Origin: Sthenelais limicola
Taxonomy: Eukaryota > Annelida > Polychaeta > Phyllodocida > Sigalionidae
Length of the DNA stretch: 64,000 nt
Direction of reading: 5' to 3'
Assembly: GCA_942159475.1 (NCBI GenBank)
Contig: OW804094.1
Span: 21,495,067 to 21,559,066, forward strand
In this document: piece after piece, positions 1 through 15,000 of the stretch
Layout: each line of letters starts with the position of its first letter
Numbering within the stretch: position 1 is the stretch's first letter
The notes under the pieces: model-generated
What the model was told of the DNA's origin: nothing
Databases searched by the model: none
Seen by the model: only the letters and a program-made list of their open reading frames with translations
Position numbers and translations under genes: made by a program

Positions 1-14
1 CATACCAGGGGTAC
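1..14 (-). CDS. CFAP43: CFAP43 exon 26, cut by window edge
   Basis: Acceptor CTTCCAG at 15-21 is followed by 14 coding bases that complete a Gly codon and read TPGM off the left edge. The phase matches exon 25. Confidence 0.6.
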
Positions 15-3000
15 CTGGAAGAAAAGGTTGTAAAACATTCCTGCATTTGAGAGAAAGCCAGCAAATAAACAGCTTCTCATGTGGTATTAAATTACCAATG
101 GAAAAAATCACACTTTGGGGGATATGTTTGATTTTAATGATTTAACTATGATTTTGTATAATTGACAAATTAAAAACTATTGCAAAGGTTTAAGATTTGT
201 ATCACATCTAGACCATTTAAACAGTGAAATCATGTCTTTAAGATTTTGTGATCAGGTTCATTTACAAGATAAAATTAAATCACATCCTTCTAAAGGCTGA
301 CGCACACATGGCCCATTTGGCTCCCTATTCCCCCACGATTTGGGTCTCCTTTTGAATTCTAAGATTTCATTTCAAACCATGGTTTATGTTATTTCAAAAA
401 CATAAATCAGGATTTGAAATGAAATCCTAAGATTCATCAGGAGACCCAAATCGTGGGGAAATAGGGAGCCAAATCGGCCATGTGTGCGTCAGCCTTAATT
501 GTAAAAATGATTGTAATGGCAATAAGTATGTATACAGAGCATGAGACCAACAGGTTTTCTTCCAAAGAAGAATGGCTCTGTACTGATTCCTTGTTGGTCA
601 CAATGTCTAATTTCAATGAAAACATACCATAGCAATTATGTAGATTTTGTGCAAGATTTCCATGCAGTTGTTTTTTGGATTAACTCAAGGGCATGACTTA
701 CCACGCTGTTTATCCTTTTCTGTTGTGTATCATAATCATTCATTTCATGTTTATATCTTTTTTTATTATTATCATTTCATTGAATACTATTTATTTCATT
801 GAATATCTATTTCATTGAATATCTAATTTTTTATTAAATTGCAATCTGAACAGCAACAGTATTCTGATATTTTGAATGTATGGTAATATTATGATTTCGC
901 TTTACAATAAATAAGTATTTAAGTCCTTTTCATTGAAACATTTTTTCACAAGGCATTCAATAAAGAACCGAATTCAAGGACACAGAGCAGTCAGAGAGAA
1001 AATGACCTCAAACTGGGGAAGGTTAATAGTTAAAATTGAAATCTTATTTTTCCAAAATATATGTTTGGATTTGGATATTTTTCAAATTCTGCACGAAACT
1101 GATGAGATATTTAAAGATACTCTAGATGTAACCATTTATCAATTATTAAAATCTCCAATCAGCTTATGACTAGATTAAACTCAGATACATACAAGAATCC
1201 TTCTTGGATAGCTATTTAACAATCAATACACTAACAACAATCTAAATATTATTACAACACTGCTATCAATATATCTACAGTGTTCCCGAAAAGACGTCGG
1301 CACGTCGGCAAAAGCCGACGTAAAATTTAATTGGCCGACGTATGCTCCTTTCACGTCGGCCACTTTGGCCGACGTCGTCGTCACCTCCAATGCCATAATT
1401 GATTTTATGTAAACGGGATTAATATTCTAATTACCTATACATAAATGCTGGTGAAACATATTTCTAAAGATGAGATCAAGCCGATATCAATGATGGTAAA
1501 CGCTACATCCAAGTAATTCATCATAACATCAGATAACATCAGATATACATAAATTGAGAGGCTTGCAGCATTATTATTAATTTCTTTTTCTGTTGTAGTA
1601 TTGTTTTGAGACAGTTTGCAATATATTTAAATTATATTTTGAAAACGTTATGTTAATTTTTTTTAAATGGATGAATAGGATACATACATTTCACTAAGCT
1701 CATACTTACTATTTGGCATGAAATCATAGGCCCTACACATGATAATGAGTGATCTTTGGTTAAAGCAAAGAGATTAGTATCTAAACTCTTTGTTTAAAGT
1801 AAAATATTTCCCCCTTACCTAAAAGTACATCGAAATTTCTGCGAATAATAAAGCTGTATTATGGGAACCAAACTTAACTGGGAAAACTATGTTGCATGAT
1901 ATTTAACCCCAAAAATACTGAAAATGCACCAGAGAGCAAGCAGAAATTCTTAGCTTCTGGGGCCCTAGGCGGGCCCCAGACCCCATGCCTAATGGGTTGA
2001 GATGTAGTAAAACCATGTTGTCCTGAAAGCCCTTGTTCATGCCCTTCTTTTGCAGAGGCACCATTTACCTCAGCAAAATCATATGGGGATTCAATGCCCT
2101 TTATGTTTCTTTGCCAATGTTGAAAAAATAGCCTGTGTCTATGACAAATGGCTGGCTTGTGGCTGGTTTACACAGGCCATATTGACCTATATATCATATG
2201 TCTATGAAATGGTTTCGGCCATAGGTGTTTTTTATGAGAATTTGCAGGTACCCTTACAATTTTTTTTGTAGGTAAAAAATGGCCTGCGTCAGTGACAAAT
2301 GGCCGACGTGGGGCTTGGCCACGTCGGCCACATTGGCCGGCGTCACTAAAAAGTTTTCGGGAACACTGTATCTAGGTGTTACATACTGAATAGCATTTCT
2401 TGAGTGAATGCACCTTATTACTAAGACTAACTTAGTCTCAAAAGGTCGCCTTTTGCATGTGTAATTCGTACATATATATTGCTGACAAGAGAGTAGTATT
2501 GTAAACATATCATACCAAGACTTCCACGTGTTGACGGTTGCTCTTTTCCTTCATTCTCAACATCTTCAGTCTCGTTCAGTTCATCTTCAGCCTTCAAAAC
2601 AGTTTGAATTTCAGTTAGTTTCAACTAAACAAGCCATACATGTAAGCAATATTTTGCCTTCAATTAGCATAGTCTCTTTTGCCATTTCTTACAAATTAAG
2701 GTAATGTGTCTATGCTCATGTTTGACTGAGAAATAGCCATACGTGTGCATCCTGTCAAACAATGTAAGTGCTTAGTTTTAAATGAGACATTACACAATGC
2801 AGCAATATCATCCATTTTGTCTTCATGCTTGAATATCATAAAAGAAGATGCACCAATTTTCAACTCTTTAGTCTTGTCAGGACCTTTATACTTGACAAGA
2901 CTAACAATAAGCAATGCTCATAGATCATGCAATCCACCAAGACAACGAGCTGCAAGTCTGAAGTGAATGGAAACTAAGCCAGTGAACACATGAGGTAATT

Positions 3001-6000
3001 AATGGGCTAACTCCACTGGGCTTTTCCATTGCTACAGTTGTTGCGACTTTCCTTTGCGACCTTCCTGATGCTACTTGCAACATGCAACAGTGGAAGTACC
3101 CAAGTTACAGAGCCGTAGAGCGTTGTAGCAACTGCTGTTGCCCCTCTCCAGCCACAAGAGGATAAAGTTAGATATTGCTGCTTTCCAAGCGGCTATATGT
3201 GATGTGTTTTAGGAAAATGAGTCATAAGTCGCAAATTATGGATTTTGACATATCACCATATATGGAAAGAGGAGATCAAGCCGACTCCAATGATAGTAAA
3301 CACTAGGACACCTAATCTTCTATATTTTTAGTTTGATATTTTTATTTTTGAAAAAAAAGTTTGCAATGTTTCATTGCATACGAAGGCCTTCAAAACGCAA
3401 GGATATATTTAAGACAATTTCCTGAAATTTGTTACATGGGTTTATATGATTATAAGTTCTAAACTCCCTAAAAATCAAACATTTCGATAAAGAGATCTTG
3501 TGAAAAAACACTTTAAAAAATATCAATTTTGCGACTTGTGACTCATTCTCCTGAAACACATCACATATCTGTGGCCCTGTAACTAGCTGATGCAGATTGT
3601 CACAACTGCCTGATGCTGGAGAAAAATTGTCGCAAAGGTCTGCCATCGCAGCAGTCGGCCAGTGGAGTTAGTGCATCCAGTACAGTCCGCTCCATATACC
3701 TTGGTGGTGAACCCAAGACCCAGGATATATAGGGAAGGCAGGGCTGAAAGTGGGCCATGGCAAAAGTACTGAAATAGTTCTGGCAAGTAGGAAAACACTT
3801 TCAGGCCCATCCAACCCCCAAAATAAGTGATTTTAATTATTTAATTGTTTGGAAGTTGCAAACAAATTTAGTTAATCAAACTTTCTAAAAAAGTTCTTGA
3901 AAATTTGAGAATTAAAAAAAAACATTTTAATCAAACTTTGAGAAATATTTCTTGAAAAATAAATTGAGAATTAAAAATGTGTTACGCTAGAAATGATGGA
4001 TTTGGGGATACAGGTCCTATGCTCAGTGGATACAGATCCCATGGCAGCCATTATCAAGCTATGTGGAACGAACTGTACACGACTACATGCAGAATATATA
4101 TTCATTGAATCAGTTCATATAGTTATTGTCTGAAACTGAACAAACGATAATATAAATAAACAATGATTAGGGCATAAAGCATATATATGGGATGGGGTAT
4201 GTATGATGGGATATTGACGTACTCCTCATGCTCAGTGATAAATAAACAATATGAGATATGCCATATAAAGGTATTGAACCCTTTATCAGGATAACAATGG
4301 ATTCCCTGAGGTAGGACAAAATGCAAAATGCAGCCGCCAGGAGGCAGCAGCTGCATGTGAGGTGTTGGGGGAGTGTGTTCTGTACAACACATGGATACCT
4401 CTGTTCCTGCCGCATTGGCTTCAACCGGCAAATATTTCTTCTGCAACTGATGCCGAATGTGTGCCTTATATGTAGAAGAACAATCGAGGAGATTACCTAA
4501 GGAGCACTTTTCAAGCGTGTTACTGGTAAATTGAGACACATCTTATAGCAAAGATAAACAAAGACCTTAGCTTTTAATTGAACATGTATCTATTATCTGT
4601 GAGGATTATATAAAAAAAGTTAATTTCTTAAACTACAAAGAGCTTCATTACATGAAGTCCTTCAGAGGGCACATTAAAGCCACATTCCCAGCTAATGTCC
4701 TTCAATCTCCAGTAGGAATAGTCACATAATACAAGAATAAGATAAGTAAATCTTTGGCTACTTTAGCTGAGAATGTAGGTTTAAGATCTATAACTATAGA
4801 CCTATAGTTGTGTACACTTTCCTAGTAGTCCCGGCTCTGTGAACTGTATACAAAGCTTACAATGACTAATTACTACTATAATTAAGTCAAGGCTAGATCT
4901 ATAGACCTGAAATGTGATGTGTTTCAGGAAAATGAGTCATAAGTCGCAAAATGGATATTTTTCAAAGTGTTTTTTCCACAAGATCTCTTTATTGAAATGT
5001 TCTGATTTTCAGAGGGTTTAGCACTTATAGTCATATAAATCCGTGTAACAAATCTCAGGACATTGTATATATATCAATGCGTTTTGAAGGTATTCATTTG
5101 AGTATATTTAGTTACTTTACTGGTTTACCCAGCCAGAAACATTGCAAACTTTTATTTTCAAAAATAAAAATATCAAACTTAAAATATAGGAATACATGTT
5201 AGGTACCCTAGTGTTTAGTATCATTGGAATCTGCTTGATCTCATCTTTTCAAATATTGTGATATCTCAAAATCCCTATTTTGCGACTTATGACTCATTTT
5301 CCTAAAACGGATCACAAATAATCTATAGATCTATAGACCTAGTTGTGTATATTTTCCTATTAGTACTCTGTGAACTCAAAGCTTACAATGACTTGTTACT
5401 CCTATAATTAAGTTGACACTCCACTGGTGCGATATCACTTGCGATTTATATCACATGCAACAAACAGTGATGCGATTATTCTGAATCTTTAAGAGACATA
5501 ATTCTCAACCTTTTTTCTTGTAAGGGATAAATTTAGTTTGCATGTGTATTGCACATCATATCGCATGTACCAGTGGAACCCTGCCCTAAGGTGCCTGACC
5601 TGGGATAGACAGCTGTATGAACAATCCAGAACATTTTTATTCCTCTCAGAATTCCTCCATCCCAGCTGCATGTTTACTACATGTTACAACAAGTGTTAAA
5701 GTTGCTGTATCCTTATATTAAGAACTAAACTGAACAAGAAATACTTACAGCTGTAGCATTGGGTTTCTGGTAGGTTTCTGCGAATTCCCTTCTGGCCTGA
5801 AATTAGTTGTTGCATAATGTATAAATACATTTCCTCAAGGAAGACTAAAATATTTCATGTATTATGGCTAGGAAATAGTAAATGAAAGTCAATGTAAAAA
5901 ATAAAAGTTGTGGTCAAGCTTTTTCTGAAAAAATAAGTTGTTTAATTAAATGGACACAAAATCACAAGTGTTACTTACGGCTAGATCAGCCAAGTCCAAT

Positions 6001-9000
6001 TCCCTGCGCACTTTAACAATCTCCAGCTTTTTCAGCTCTGTTTGGCTGCGTGGTTTCATGGGGTAGTTGTGCACTTCTAGTGTAGAATTGAAGGCCTGGA
6101 GGGAGGAAGATATACTGTTTAGCTCTGCCCACAAAACACTTGATAACCTACTGGTCTTCCTAGAGACATTGCTAGAAAATATGGCTATTATCTTTTGTCC
6201 ATACATGATCAATTTACAGAAAAAACCTTTCAGCTTTATAGCAACCAATGGAAGTTCAATAATCTATTAAATTAATCAATAAATCATCACTTATAATCAA
6301 TTATACATTTTAGTTAAATTCATAGGCAAATGGCCAATGAATGGCAACGTGTGATAACTAATAGGGCATGGGGCATGACTTTTACCAAGCATCCCACACT
6401 TTGATTGAAGTAGAAATGAAGATAAAGATTTTTCACTCAGCATTAGATAATATTTTTTTTTGTTTTTAAAGGGTTTTATTAGAACATACCTGCCATCTGG
6501 GCGTCTACATAGCTAAAACACTTCTTGAGTTAACCCACTTTTATAAAAAAAAAAAAAGAGAATTTTTTTTTTTTTTGGTGGAGGGGGGGGGGGGGGGGGG
6601 AACTTTCGATTTTTCTATCACCACTCTTTCTTTAATTAAAAAATCAATTCACTTCTCACAAGATAAAAACACCAATCGATCATTTTAACATAAACTACTC
6701 TGGCCTTCTTTTGACAATATGACAACCTATCGACCATAAGCATTAAAATATATAAATGTGATGTGTTTCAGGAAAATGAGTCATAAGTCGCAAAAAATAG
6801 ATTTTGAGATTCCCTTATATTTGAAAAGATGAGATCAAGCCGATTCCAATGATAGTAAACAGTCTAATAATCCAATAAATATTTCTAGATTTTGAGTTTG
6901 ATATTTTTATTTGGGAAAAAAAAGTTTGCAATATTTCTGGGGGGGTAGTGAACAGTAAAGTAACTTAATATAGCCCATATGAGGACCTTTAAAACGAAAG
7001 GATATATTACATACATCGTCATGAAATTTAGTACATCGATCGATATATAAGTGATAAGCTCTCCAAAAATCAAAACATTCCAATAAAGTGATCTTGTAAA
7101 ATAAACACTTTGAAAAATATTATTTTTGCGACTTATGACGCATTTTCCTGGAACACATCCCAAATGTGATAAAGAATTGAGATGTAAACTGTCACTGACC
7201 GTGATTCCACGCCCCTTGACGTCCATACCATCCCAGCACTCCTTTTTGATGAGATCTGCCAGGTACATCTTGGCCAAATTCTCAAACTCCTTCTCATCAC
7301 GGATCTGTAGTTTAGAGAATAAAGTTGAATCCAAAGATATGGAATATTTTTCAAACTGTCGCTGCAAAAGTCTGCAAGCATCAATAAGTTATGCCTCTCT
7401 TAATCAATTTTTCATTAGAAGAATTGCATTGATCAAATATCTAAAGGTTAAATATTGTTTTTAAAGCTTTTATTTACACTAGGTACAACAGGTATCCCCT
7501 TTTCGGGGTTTCTCACCCACCCCTAGTTGTTTTTTTGGTGTATGTAGGGGTACCATATGGGAGATGTAATATAATGTTAATAATTTCATAAATGTGTGTT
7601 AAAATGTATTTTATCACTATTCATTTTCATGAAATTAGATAACAAATCAACCAAATTAAATCAAACTAGATTAAAGTCCAATGTGTACTGACCCTGGCCA
7701 CTTCGGCCTCAGCCTCCGCGTGTAGTCGCGCCTGCTCCTCTACATCAAGATCAAACTCATGGCGGGCGAGCTTCTCTATTTCTGGCACATCCTGGTTTTC
7801 TGCCATCATGGCTTGTATCTACAGGAGGAAAGCAGTAAGTAAGTTGAATATTTGTATTTATCTTTACAAAAAAATTGTACATTCAGGTGATCCTATGTAT
7901 ATGTAGTGCCATACGGAAACCGCTGTTTCTATATACTACTCGCCTAACTTTATGTTACCCTGGTGGGAATATATGGGTCAGATTTTAGGAAAATGTACAA
8001 TTGGCAGCTGTATACATTTAATATATTCTGCTAAATTAGGCTGCAATTTGGCCAATACTAGGTAAATTCGAGTATATTCGGCATTGCATTGATTCTAGCA
8101 AAATGTTTGGTTAGGTTGAACTGTATTTTGAACTTTATTTTCGTCTGAAATTTGAGTTATTTGAGAAGATTGGCGAAGTTGAATTGTACATCTTCTGAAA
8201 ATCTGACCCATATATATTCCCATGAAATATTGGTCCCACCTTGTGTCCCAGAACTATAACAAGGTGGGACCAATATTTCATAGACCACTATTATTATGCT
8301 TTACTTCCCTTACCACAATGATTGTACAACACCAACTGAGGTAAACACTCTTCTGTGTGTCAGATTTATTAAATCATGTTCTCTCGGTGGTCTCTATTAA
8401 CTCAGAATAGTAATAGTAGACATTCGTCCTCTTATTCTTTCTCCTCCAACAAACGAACCAGCGGGTCACTACATTTTAATGGGGATCTGTCAAACGAACC
8501 AGCGGGTCACTACATTTTAATGGGGATCTGTCAAACGAACCAGCGGGTCACTACATTTTAATGGGGATCTGACAAGTATTTACTGTGACTTGAACTTTAA
8601 TGACAATTTTTGTGATTTTAAACAAAAATAGAACAACTTTACATGTTTTGTATTGAGAATATTTCAAAGTAGTAGTAATGTTTCACCTTGCGACGCATGT
8701 CACGAATCTCGGTTCTTAACTCTTTCTTGATGTGTGCATACTCCTGGTCCTCCTCTTTTATAGCCTGAAAGAGTTAATGAATGAGAGTTCATTGTTTGCC
8801 TCTTTTTTTATTTCATCATAAAGGCCAATACAAAAACACAATTAACTCCAAAATGAATGCTGTCTCTCACTTTGAACTTCCCTGTCACAGCCATATACAA
8901 TTTGGCCGGTATCTAGGCAATGAGTCAAAATGTCAAATATCTCCTTTATTATGGGCACAATTCCTCATAGCAGCTTATAACAGTGAAATAAATATAGAAC

Positions 9001-12000
9001 TGCAACTATGAGGTAGTATGAACATGTTTTCCTCATAGGCGCCCAAAGATGTCTTCTCAACACACGCGCTATCACTTGTTTGTTTTTCTAGTGGTTAGGA
9101 GGGAAAGGTGTACATACCACCTCCTAGTGCGATTACACACATATGTGATGTGTTTCAGGAAAATGAGTCATAAGTCGCAAAAAGGATATTCCTCAAAGTG
9201 ATTTCTTTATAAGATATCTTTGTTTGAATATTCTAATTTTTGGGGTACTTAATGCTGCTATTAACAATAATACGTGTACACAATTTCAGGGCAATGCATT
9301 AAATATGTCTATGCATTTCTAAGGCCATCTTATGAAGTATATTTAGGTACTGTATTAGTAATTATCCACCCAAAAATATTAATAACTTTTTTATTCAAAA
9401 ATAAAGATATCAAACTTAAAATATAGAAACACTACTTAGATGTCCTATTGTTTACTACGATTAGAATCAGCTTGATCTCAACTTTTCAAATATGGTGATA
9501 TTTCAAAATCCATATTTTGTGACTTGTGACTCATTTTCCTGAAACACATCACACTCACAGGCAGGTCCAGGCAGTGAGTGAGTGAGATTGGTTGCTTTAC
9601 GCCCTTATCAACATATTGAAAGGTTATATCAAGAGCGGGAGAGCTGAGAGGGAGGCAGTTTATGATCATACCCAGGAAATAGAGATAGAGAAGAAGGTAG
9701 AGAGAGACAGAGAAAAAGAGACAGAAAGGCACTTTATGGTCTTACCCAGGAAATAAGAGATAGAGAAGAAGGTAGAGAGAGACAGAGAAAAAGAGACACA
9801 AAGGCACTTTATGGTCTTACCCAGGGAATAGAGGTAGTGAAGAAGTGGAGAGAGAGACAAGAGAAAAAGAGACAGAAAGGCACTTTATGGTCTTACCCAG
9901 GACCACCAGGTCCAGGCATTAGGTAAACACCACCTATATTAGATGGATCCATTTACTGTATTTAACAGGAACACAGTAACTATGAACAAATGTGGACAAA
10001 ACTTTGCCACAACTAAGAACATTAGATTTTCTAGAACTTCTTCCCCATATGTGATCCGTTTTAGGAAAATGTGTCATAAGTCGCAAAATATGGATTTTGA
10101 GAAATCACCATAATTGAAAAGAAGAGATCTAGCTGATTCCAATGAGAGTAAACACTAGGACACCTAATAAGTATTTTTATATCTTAAGTTTGATCTTTTT
10201 ATGTTTGAAATGAAAATTTTGCAATGTTTCTGGATGGGTAATTACCAGTAAAGTAACTAAATATACTCAATACGAAGGCCTTAAAAACGCAGGGATATAT
10301 TTTATTCAATGTCCCGAAATTTGTGATATGGATTTATATGACTATAAGTGTTTAAACCCTTTAAAGATCAGAACATTTCAATAGAGAAATCTTGTAAAAA
10401 AGCACCCTGAAAAATATCAATTTTACGACTTATGACTCATTTTTCTGGAACATCACATATTTGGGGGATATCAAGAGATGAATAACTCACGTGTAACTCA
10501 GTGTCTTCCAGCCAGGTGGCGTCAGCATTGGGCGTAGGCGTGGGCGTTGAGTAGATGACGTCACTGTCCATTGCATTATCCAGAGCTTCAGATTTCTCGA
10601 TCTCCTCCTGATAATAGAATAGTTATTTACTATTAAAATGTGTCTACTGATTTAAACATGTTATATTGAAGCTGCATCTGAATTTTGTTGTGAAGCTCAA
10701 CAATCAATCCAATAGATATGCACCCTGAAAAGTCTTGCTAAAGACTGCAAGAAACTATAATACCTACAAAGCCTGCCAAGCTTTGAAATACTATGATGAG
10801 CTACTTATTACGTTCTACCCTACCACCTTTGTATCTCAAAAACACGATCATAAACCTTCAAACTTCAAATATATCACCAACCTTCACCCTGTCCCATTGT
10901 TGTTATATAGATTATTGCCATGAGACTAGAAATCACTTCCCAGAGTCTGCAGAAAAACTTATTTTTCAGATAGAACTTTACAATGAGCAGTACTAGCAGA
11001 TTAAATCCCCAGCAAAAACAACACAGAGACTCCATTGTTCTGGCACAATCTAAACCTTCACAAGCCTAAAAAGCCATATAGTTTGAATTGGCCACAAGTT
11101 CCATAGCATGTTCACAAAAGTTGCTCTTAATATACATGCAGGTTTGACGCTTTTAAAGGACTCTACCAAATGAGCATGCACTGACAGGTAAAGCATGTAT
11201 ATATTCTGTCTAATTTCATTTGAAGCCTTTGTACATGAGAGCGTGTCAAAAAAAATATCACCAATTAGTAGAAAGAAGCAAGGAGGGAGGTTATGGTGAT
11301 TGCTTATCAGGTAAAAGTAACTCAAGATCTTACTCCTCCTTCTTCTCCAGAGGGAGACACTTCTTCTCCAGAGGGAGAGTCTGAAGACTCCCTTGACTTT
11401 GCCTAAAACCAATACATGATGTCAAACATACAGTATGTAGGGTATACATTCACAGAGCAGTGTGTAGTTACATTCCATTTACCCTTCACAAAACACTTTA
11501 TATTCAGTAAGCTTTTATAAAGAACTCTTCAAGGGTAAACTGAAGGTTTTAGAAGTTTAGTTACTTTTGAGAGAAGGTCACATTATAATTATATTTATCC
11601 CAATGTCCTGTCAGCCTATTGACCTCATGTCACTCTCCAAGACAATTGACAAAGCATGGCAGACTGACTGATTCAGGGGTATAAGGCCCTGTGGCTGTTC
11701 AAGCAAGGGAGATAATGCTTTAATGGGAACAGATATTGTCATGGACCATTTGCAAAAGAACCATTTAAGGCCAAAAATGTTGAGGAGATATTCACATCGA
11801 TTGGTAACGTAAGATGGAATAACCGCACCCAACCTCAAAACGGAGGTTAATCATTTTATATCATTTTATTTCTCAACGTTTCGGTCTGATTGACCTTCGT
11901 CATATCAATTAATGTGACTCTCCAAGCTTTTTAAAGAAACTTCTGTGACCTTCTAAAAACCTACAGCTTAAAAGAAAGGGCCTGAATGGATGAGAGTTTC

Positions 12001-15000
12001 AAGCATCAGCTGAAAATAAGGTTCAGGTCCTGAATAAGTTAAAACAATTAACTGATTTTAAGTAGTATTTACCTTTTCCTTGAACTCGGCCTCTGAGAGA
12101 GGGCGTGTGCTCATGGCCGGGGGTGTCCAGTCCGATGTCTTGGAGATGTGGTCATCCTCTATCTGCTGCTCATGCAGGAGACTGGTCTGCTTGGCTCGCA
12201 TTGCCTCCACGGCAGACTTGACCTTTTGTTGGGCACTAGCAGAGAAACTGACATGACAGTCGCAAGGCAAGAAGAGAGCATTAAACACCAACAAGAAGTC
12301 TGACCAGCTGTGAAGTTGTTGCAGGAGAAGAATTTACAATCAAGAGAACTGGTAAGAAGAAGCTTAGTAAAAGTGACTGGTGTATGTATGTGTAAGGTGT
12401 GTATTTGTCCAATCATTGTTTATCAGTGAGGAGGTGGTGGTATGTTCTTTGTAACCAGAGGTGCCAACCTTATATGTAGTTGTGAAATTGTAATTATGCA
12501 TTGTTGAACATGACAAAGTTGAAATAACAAAATCTAGGATTATCAGGTTGTTATTTGAAGATGTTGTGTCCTTTTGGAAAGTTACAAACCTGAAAATATC
12601 TCTATAACTGCCTCAGAGTTCTGGGGTTATGCTCGCCAGATAAACTAGCAATAATTTCTAGCAATAATTTGGTAAATATTCTAGGGGTATTTTGACAATT
12701 TTTCAAATATTTTTTTCAACAAATATATAAAAATGGCAGAATGGTAAGGATTGGCACCTCCATGTTACTGTGGGGAGGCATGCATGTACTTCATAATTGG
12801 GGCACTTAGTTCACTGTCACCATAATATATATATATAATCCTATTATAGGCCAACCTATGTCTTGATTTCATTCCAGAACATTGTTATACAGCAGGTGTT
12901 ATAGTGTACAATTTATGTTTAATTGATTATTCTCATTGTTCATTCTTAACAGTTCCTGGTTTATAATTTCTTCATTAGTGGAAATTCTCTGTTATTGTAA
13001 TCTAGACATTCAAAGCTCAAAGTTTACAATTTGTTTTTTCTTCGGAAGTATCTCAAAGAGATAATGGCAGAATTGAATTATTATTCTAATGCGCTCTATG
13101 GTTAGAACTTTCAAGCAAAATTTCAACTTTCAACATGAAACAGAGAAATTCCTTAACCTATGTTAGATCACTAGCCGCCTCAGTCCTCTTGTTGATGTGG
13201 CATACATGCTGTATGAATTGTCCCCATACAAATAATGAAGTGCAGATTTATTTGATTAACAATTAAGTTGGAAAGGTTGTCTATGAAAGACCTGGTACCA
13301 TACCAGAAGATGAGTATAATCAGCATTTTAACTCAACTTGGAAATAAAGATGTTATTAAATTTGATTCAATTTAGATCATATTTCGAAAATATTGTATTT
13401 TCCCTGTCAGACTTTTTCAAAATGAGCCAAAAATTTTTTCAAGTAGCAGATTAAGATAAGACTTAGTGTTTACCAGCAGCACCTCAATGTCAGTTAATAA
13501 TCTTTTTTGTCCTACCCATTCTCCATTTACATTATTTTCTTAACTTTTTCTGCATAATTAATCTCCCGTATACTGCATGACCTTCATTAGTTGTATGAGG
13601 TGACTGCATCATGAACGTACCTTCAGGATATCATATGTTGAGAGAGGGTTAAACCTTGGACCCAGGAGGAGGTGAAAGTGTGGGTGGCAAGCGACTAATA
13701 AGCCTGGTGCCAGGTGCGTGGTGGTCTATTATATTAAACATGCACTTGGGGTGGAACTCTACCAATAAATACCACATTTGTACATTGATTGACAATCAGA
13801 TATTCCTTATCAATCACTTTCATTTAAAAATTATTTCATGCACTTTCACCTTTTTGAGGTTATTTATTTTTCTAATGCCAGGAAAGTTCTCATCTGGAAT
13901 CTGTCATCCAGAATTAGGTAGAATTAGGTAGTGCTTTATTGTGTGATTTTTTGTGAATATAAATTTAAATAAAAGTACAAATATGAAATTAAACAAAAAT
14001 AACTAAGAGCCATAGTGGGAGGCTAGCATTAAATGAACATTACTTGGAATAAGGTGTTATTCATATAACATTCAACAGGAGAATTTCAGAACAAACCCTT
14101 CTAAAGTTTGAGGATTGATGAAAAGGGTACACTATTGTTCCCAGGCTTTGCTCACTCTAGTACCATGCACTTACTTCCATGCAAAAGATGTGAGGACGCC
14201 GTCTTTGCCGCATGTCAACATTCTGGAGCCATCGGCGGAGAAGGTGCAGCTGATGGCACCCCCTGTCCTGTAGTGGTGGGGGTGGACGTTCACAGGGCGG
14301 TCCTGGAGGTATAAGTTTGTTTGTTACTATGGTTACCAGGAAAAGTAGCCATTGGACATTAAACCTTAGTCCCTGTCATGGGACAAAACAGCCGTCACCC
14401 ACTCCTGATTGTGAATGGGTAAGCTGGATTCTTGCATACCAAAAATTGGTAATAGATGTTTGACTACTCTTTAAATGCATAAAATTGGAGGATATCCATA
14501 CAAATTACTGAAAAAGGAAGTCTAACAATTCATTTACATTTAACAGGTCATACACGTGATTGATAACATTAGTTGTGACACATAGTAAGGTCACTATAAT
14601 CACCAAGGGGATAGTAACAAGATTGGGACAACCTATTATGGTAATGGGGTTGCATTTGCATGTTCTTTACTTTTTTTGTTACCGGGACTAGTTCATCTCA
14701 CTGGTGGTCTTCCCCCAGTACCTGGGGAGGGGGTATACCTGCATCCATGCCTGGGTTCAAACCCACAACATGCCACTCATGCCATGGTTGTAGCCTCGCC
14801 AAATACATATCATATGGGACAGATTTTCAGAAAATGTACAATTCGCCTTCACCAATCCTCTCAAATAACCCACACTTTAGACAGAAATGAGCTTCAAAAT
14901 GCAGTATAGCATAACAGAACTGATACTTTAAATCAATGTGATCCCAAATATACTCAAATATACCCGATATTCATCATTTTTTCAGCCAAATTTAGCAGAC

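Noticed and set aside
6885..7384. Longer ORFs around CFAP43 exon 21
   Set aside because: They read through the intron and TG-B sequence; only the 7200-7304 part matches the family.
14690..14790. tRNA-like element (GGGTTCAAACCC as a B box)
   Set aside because: No A box at suitable spacing and no cloverleaf.
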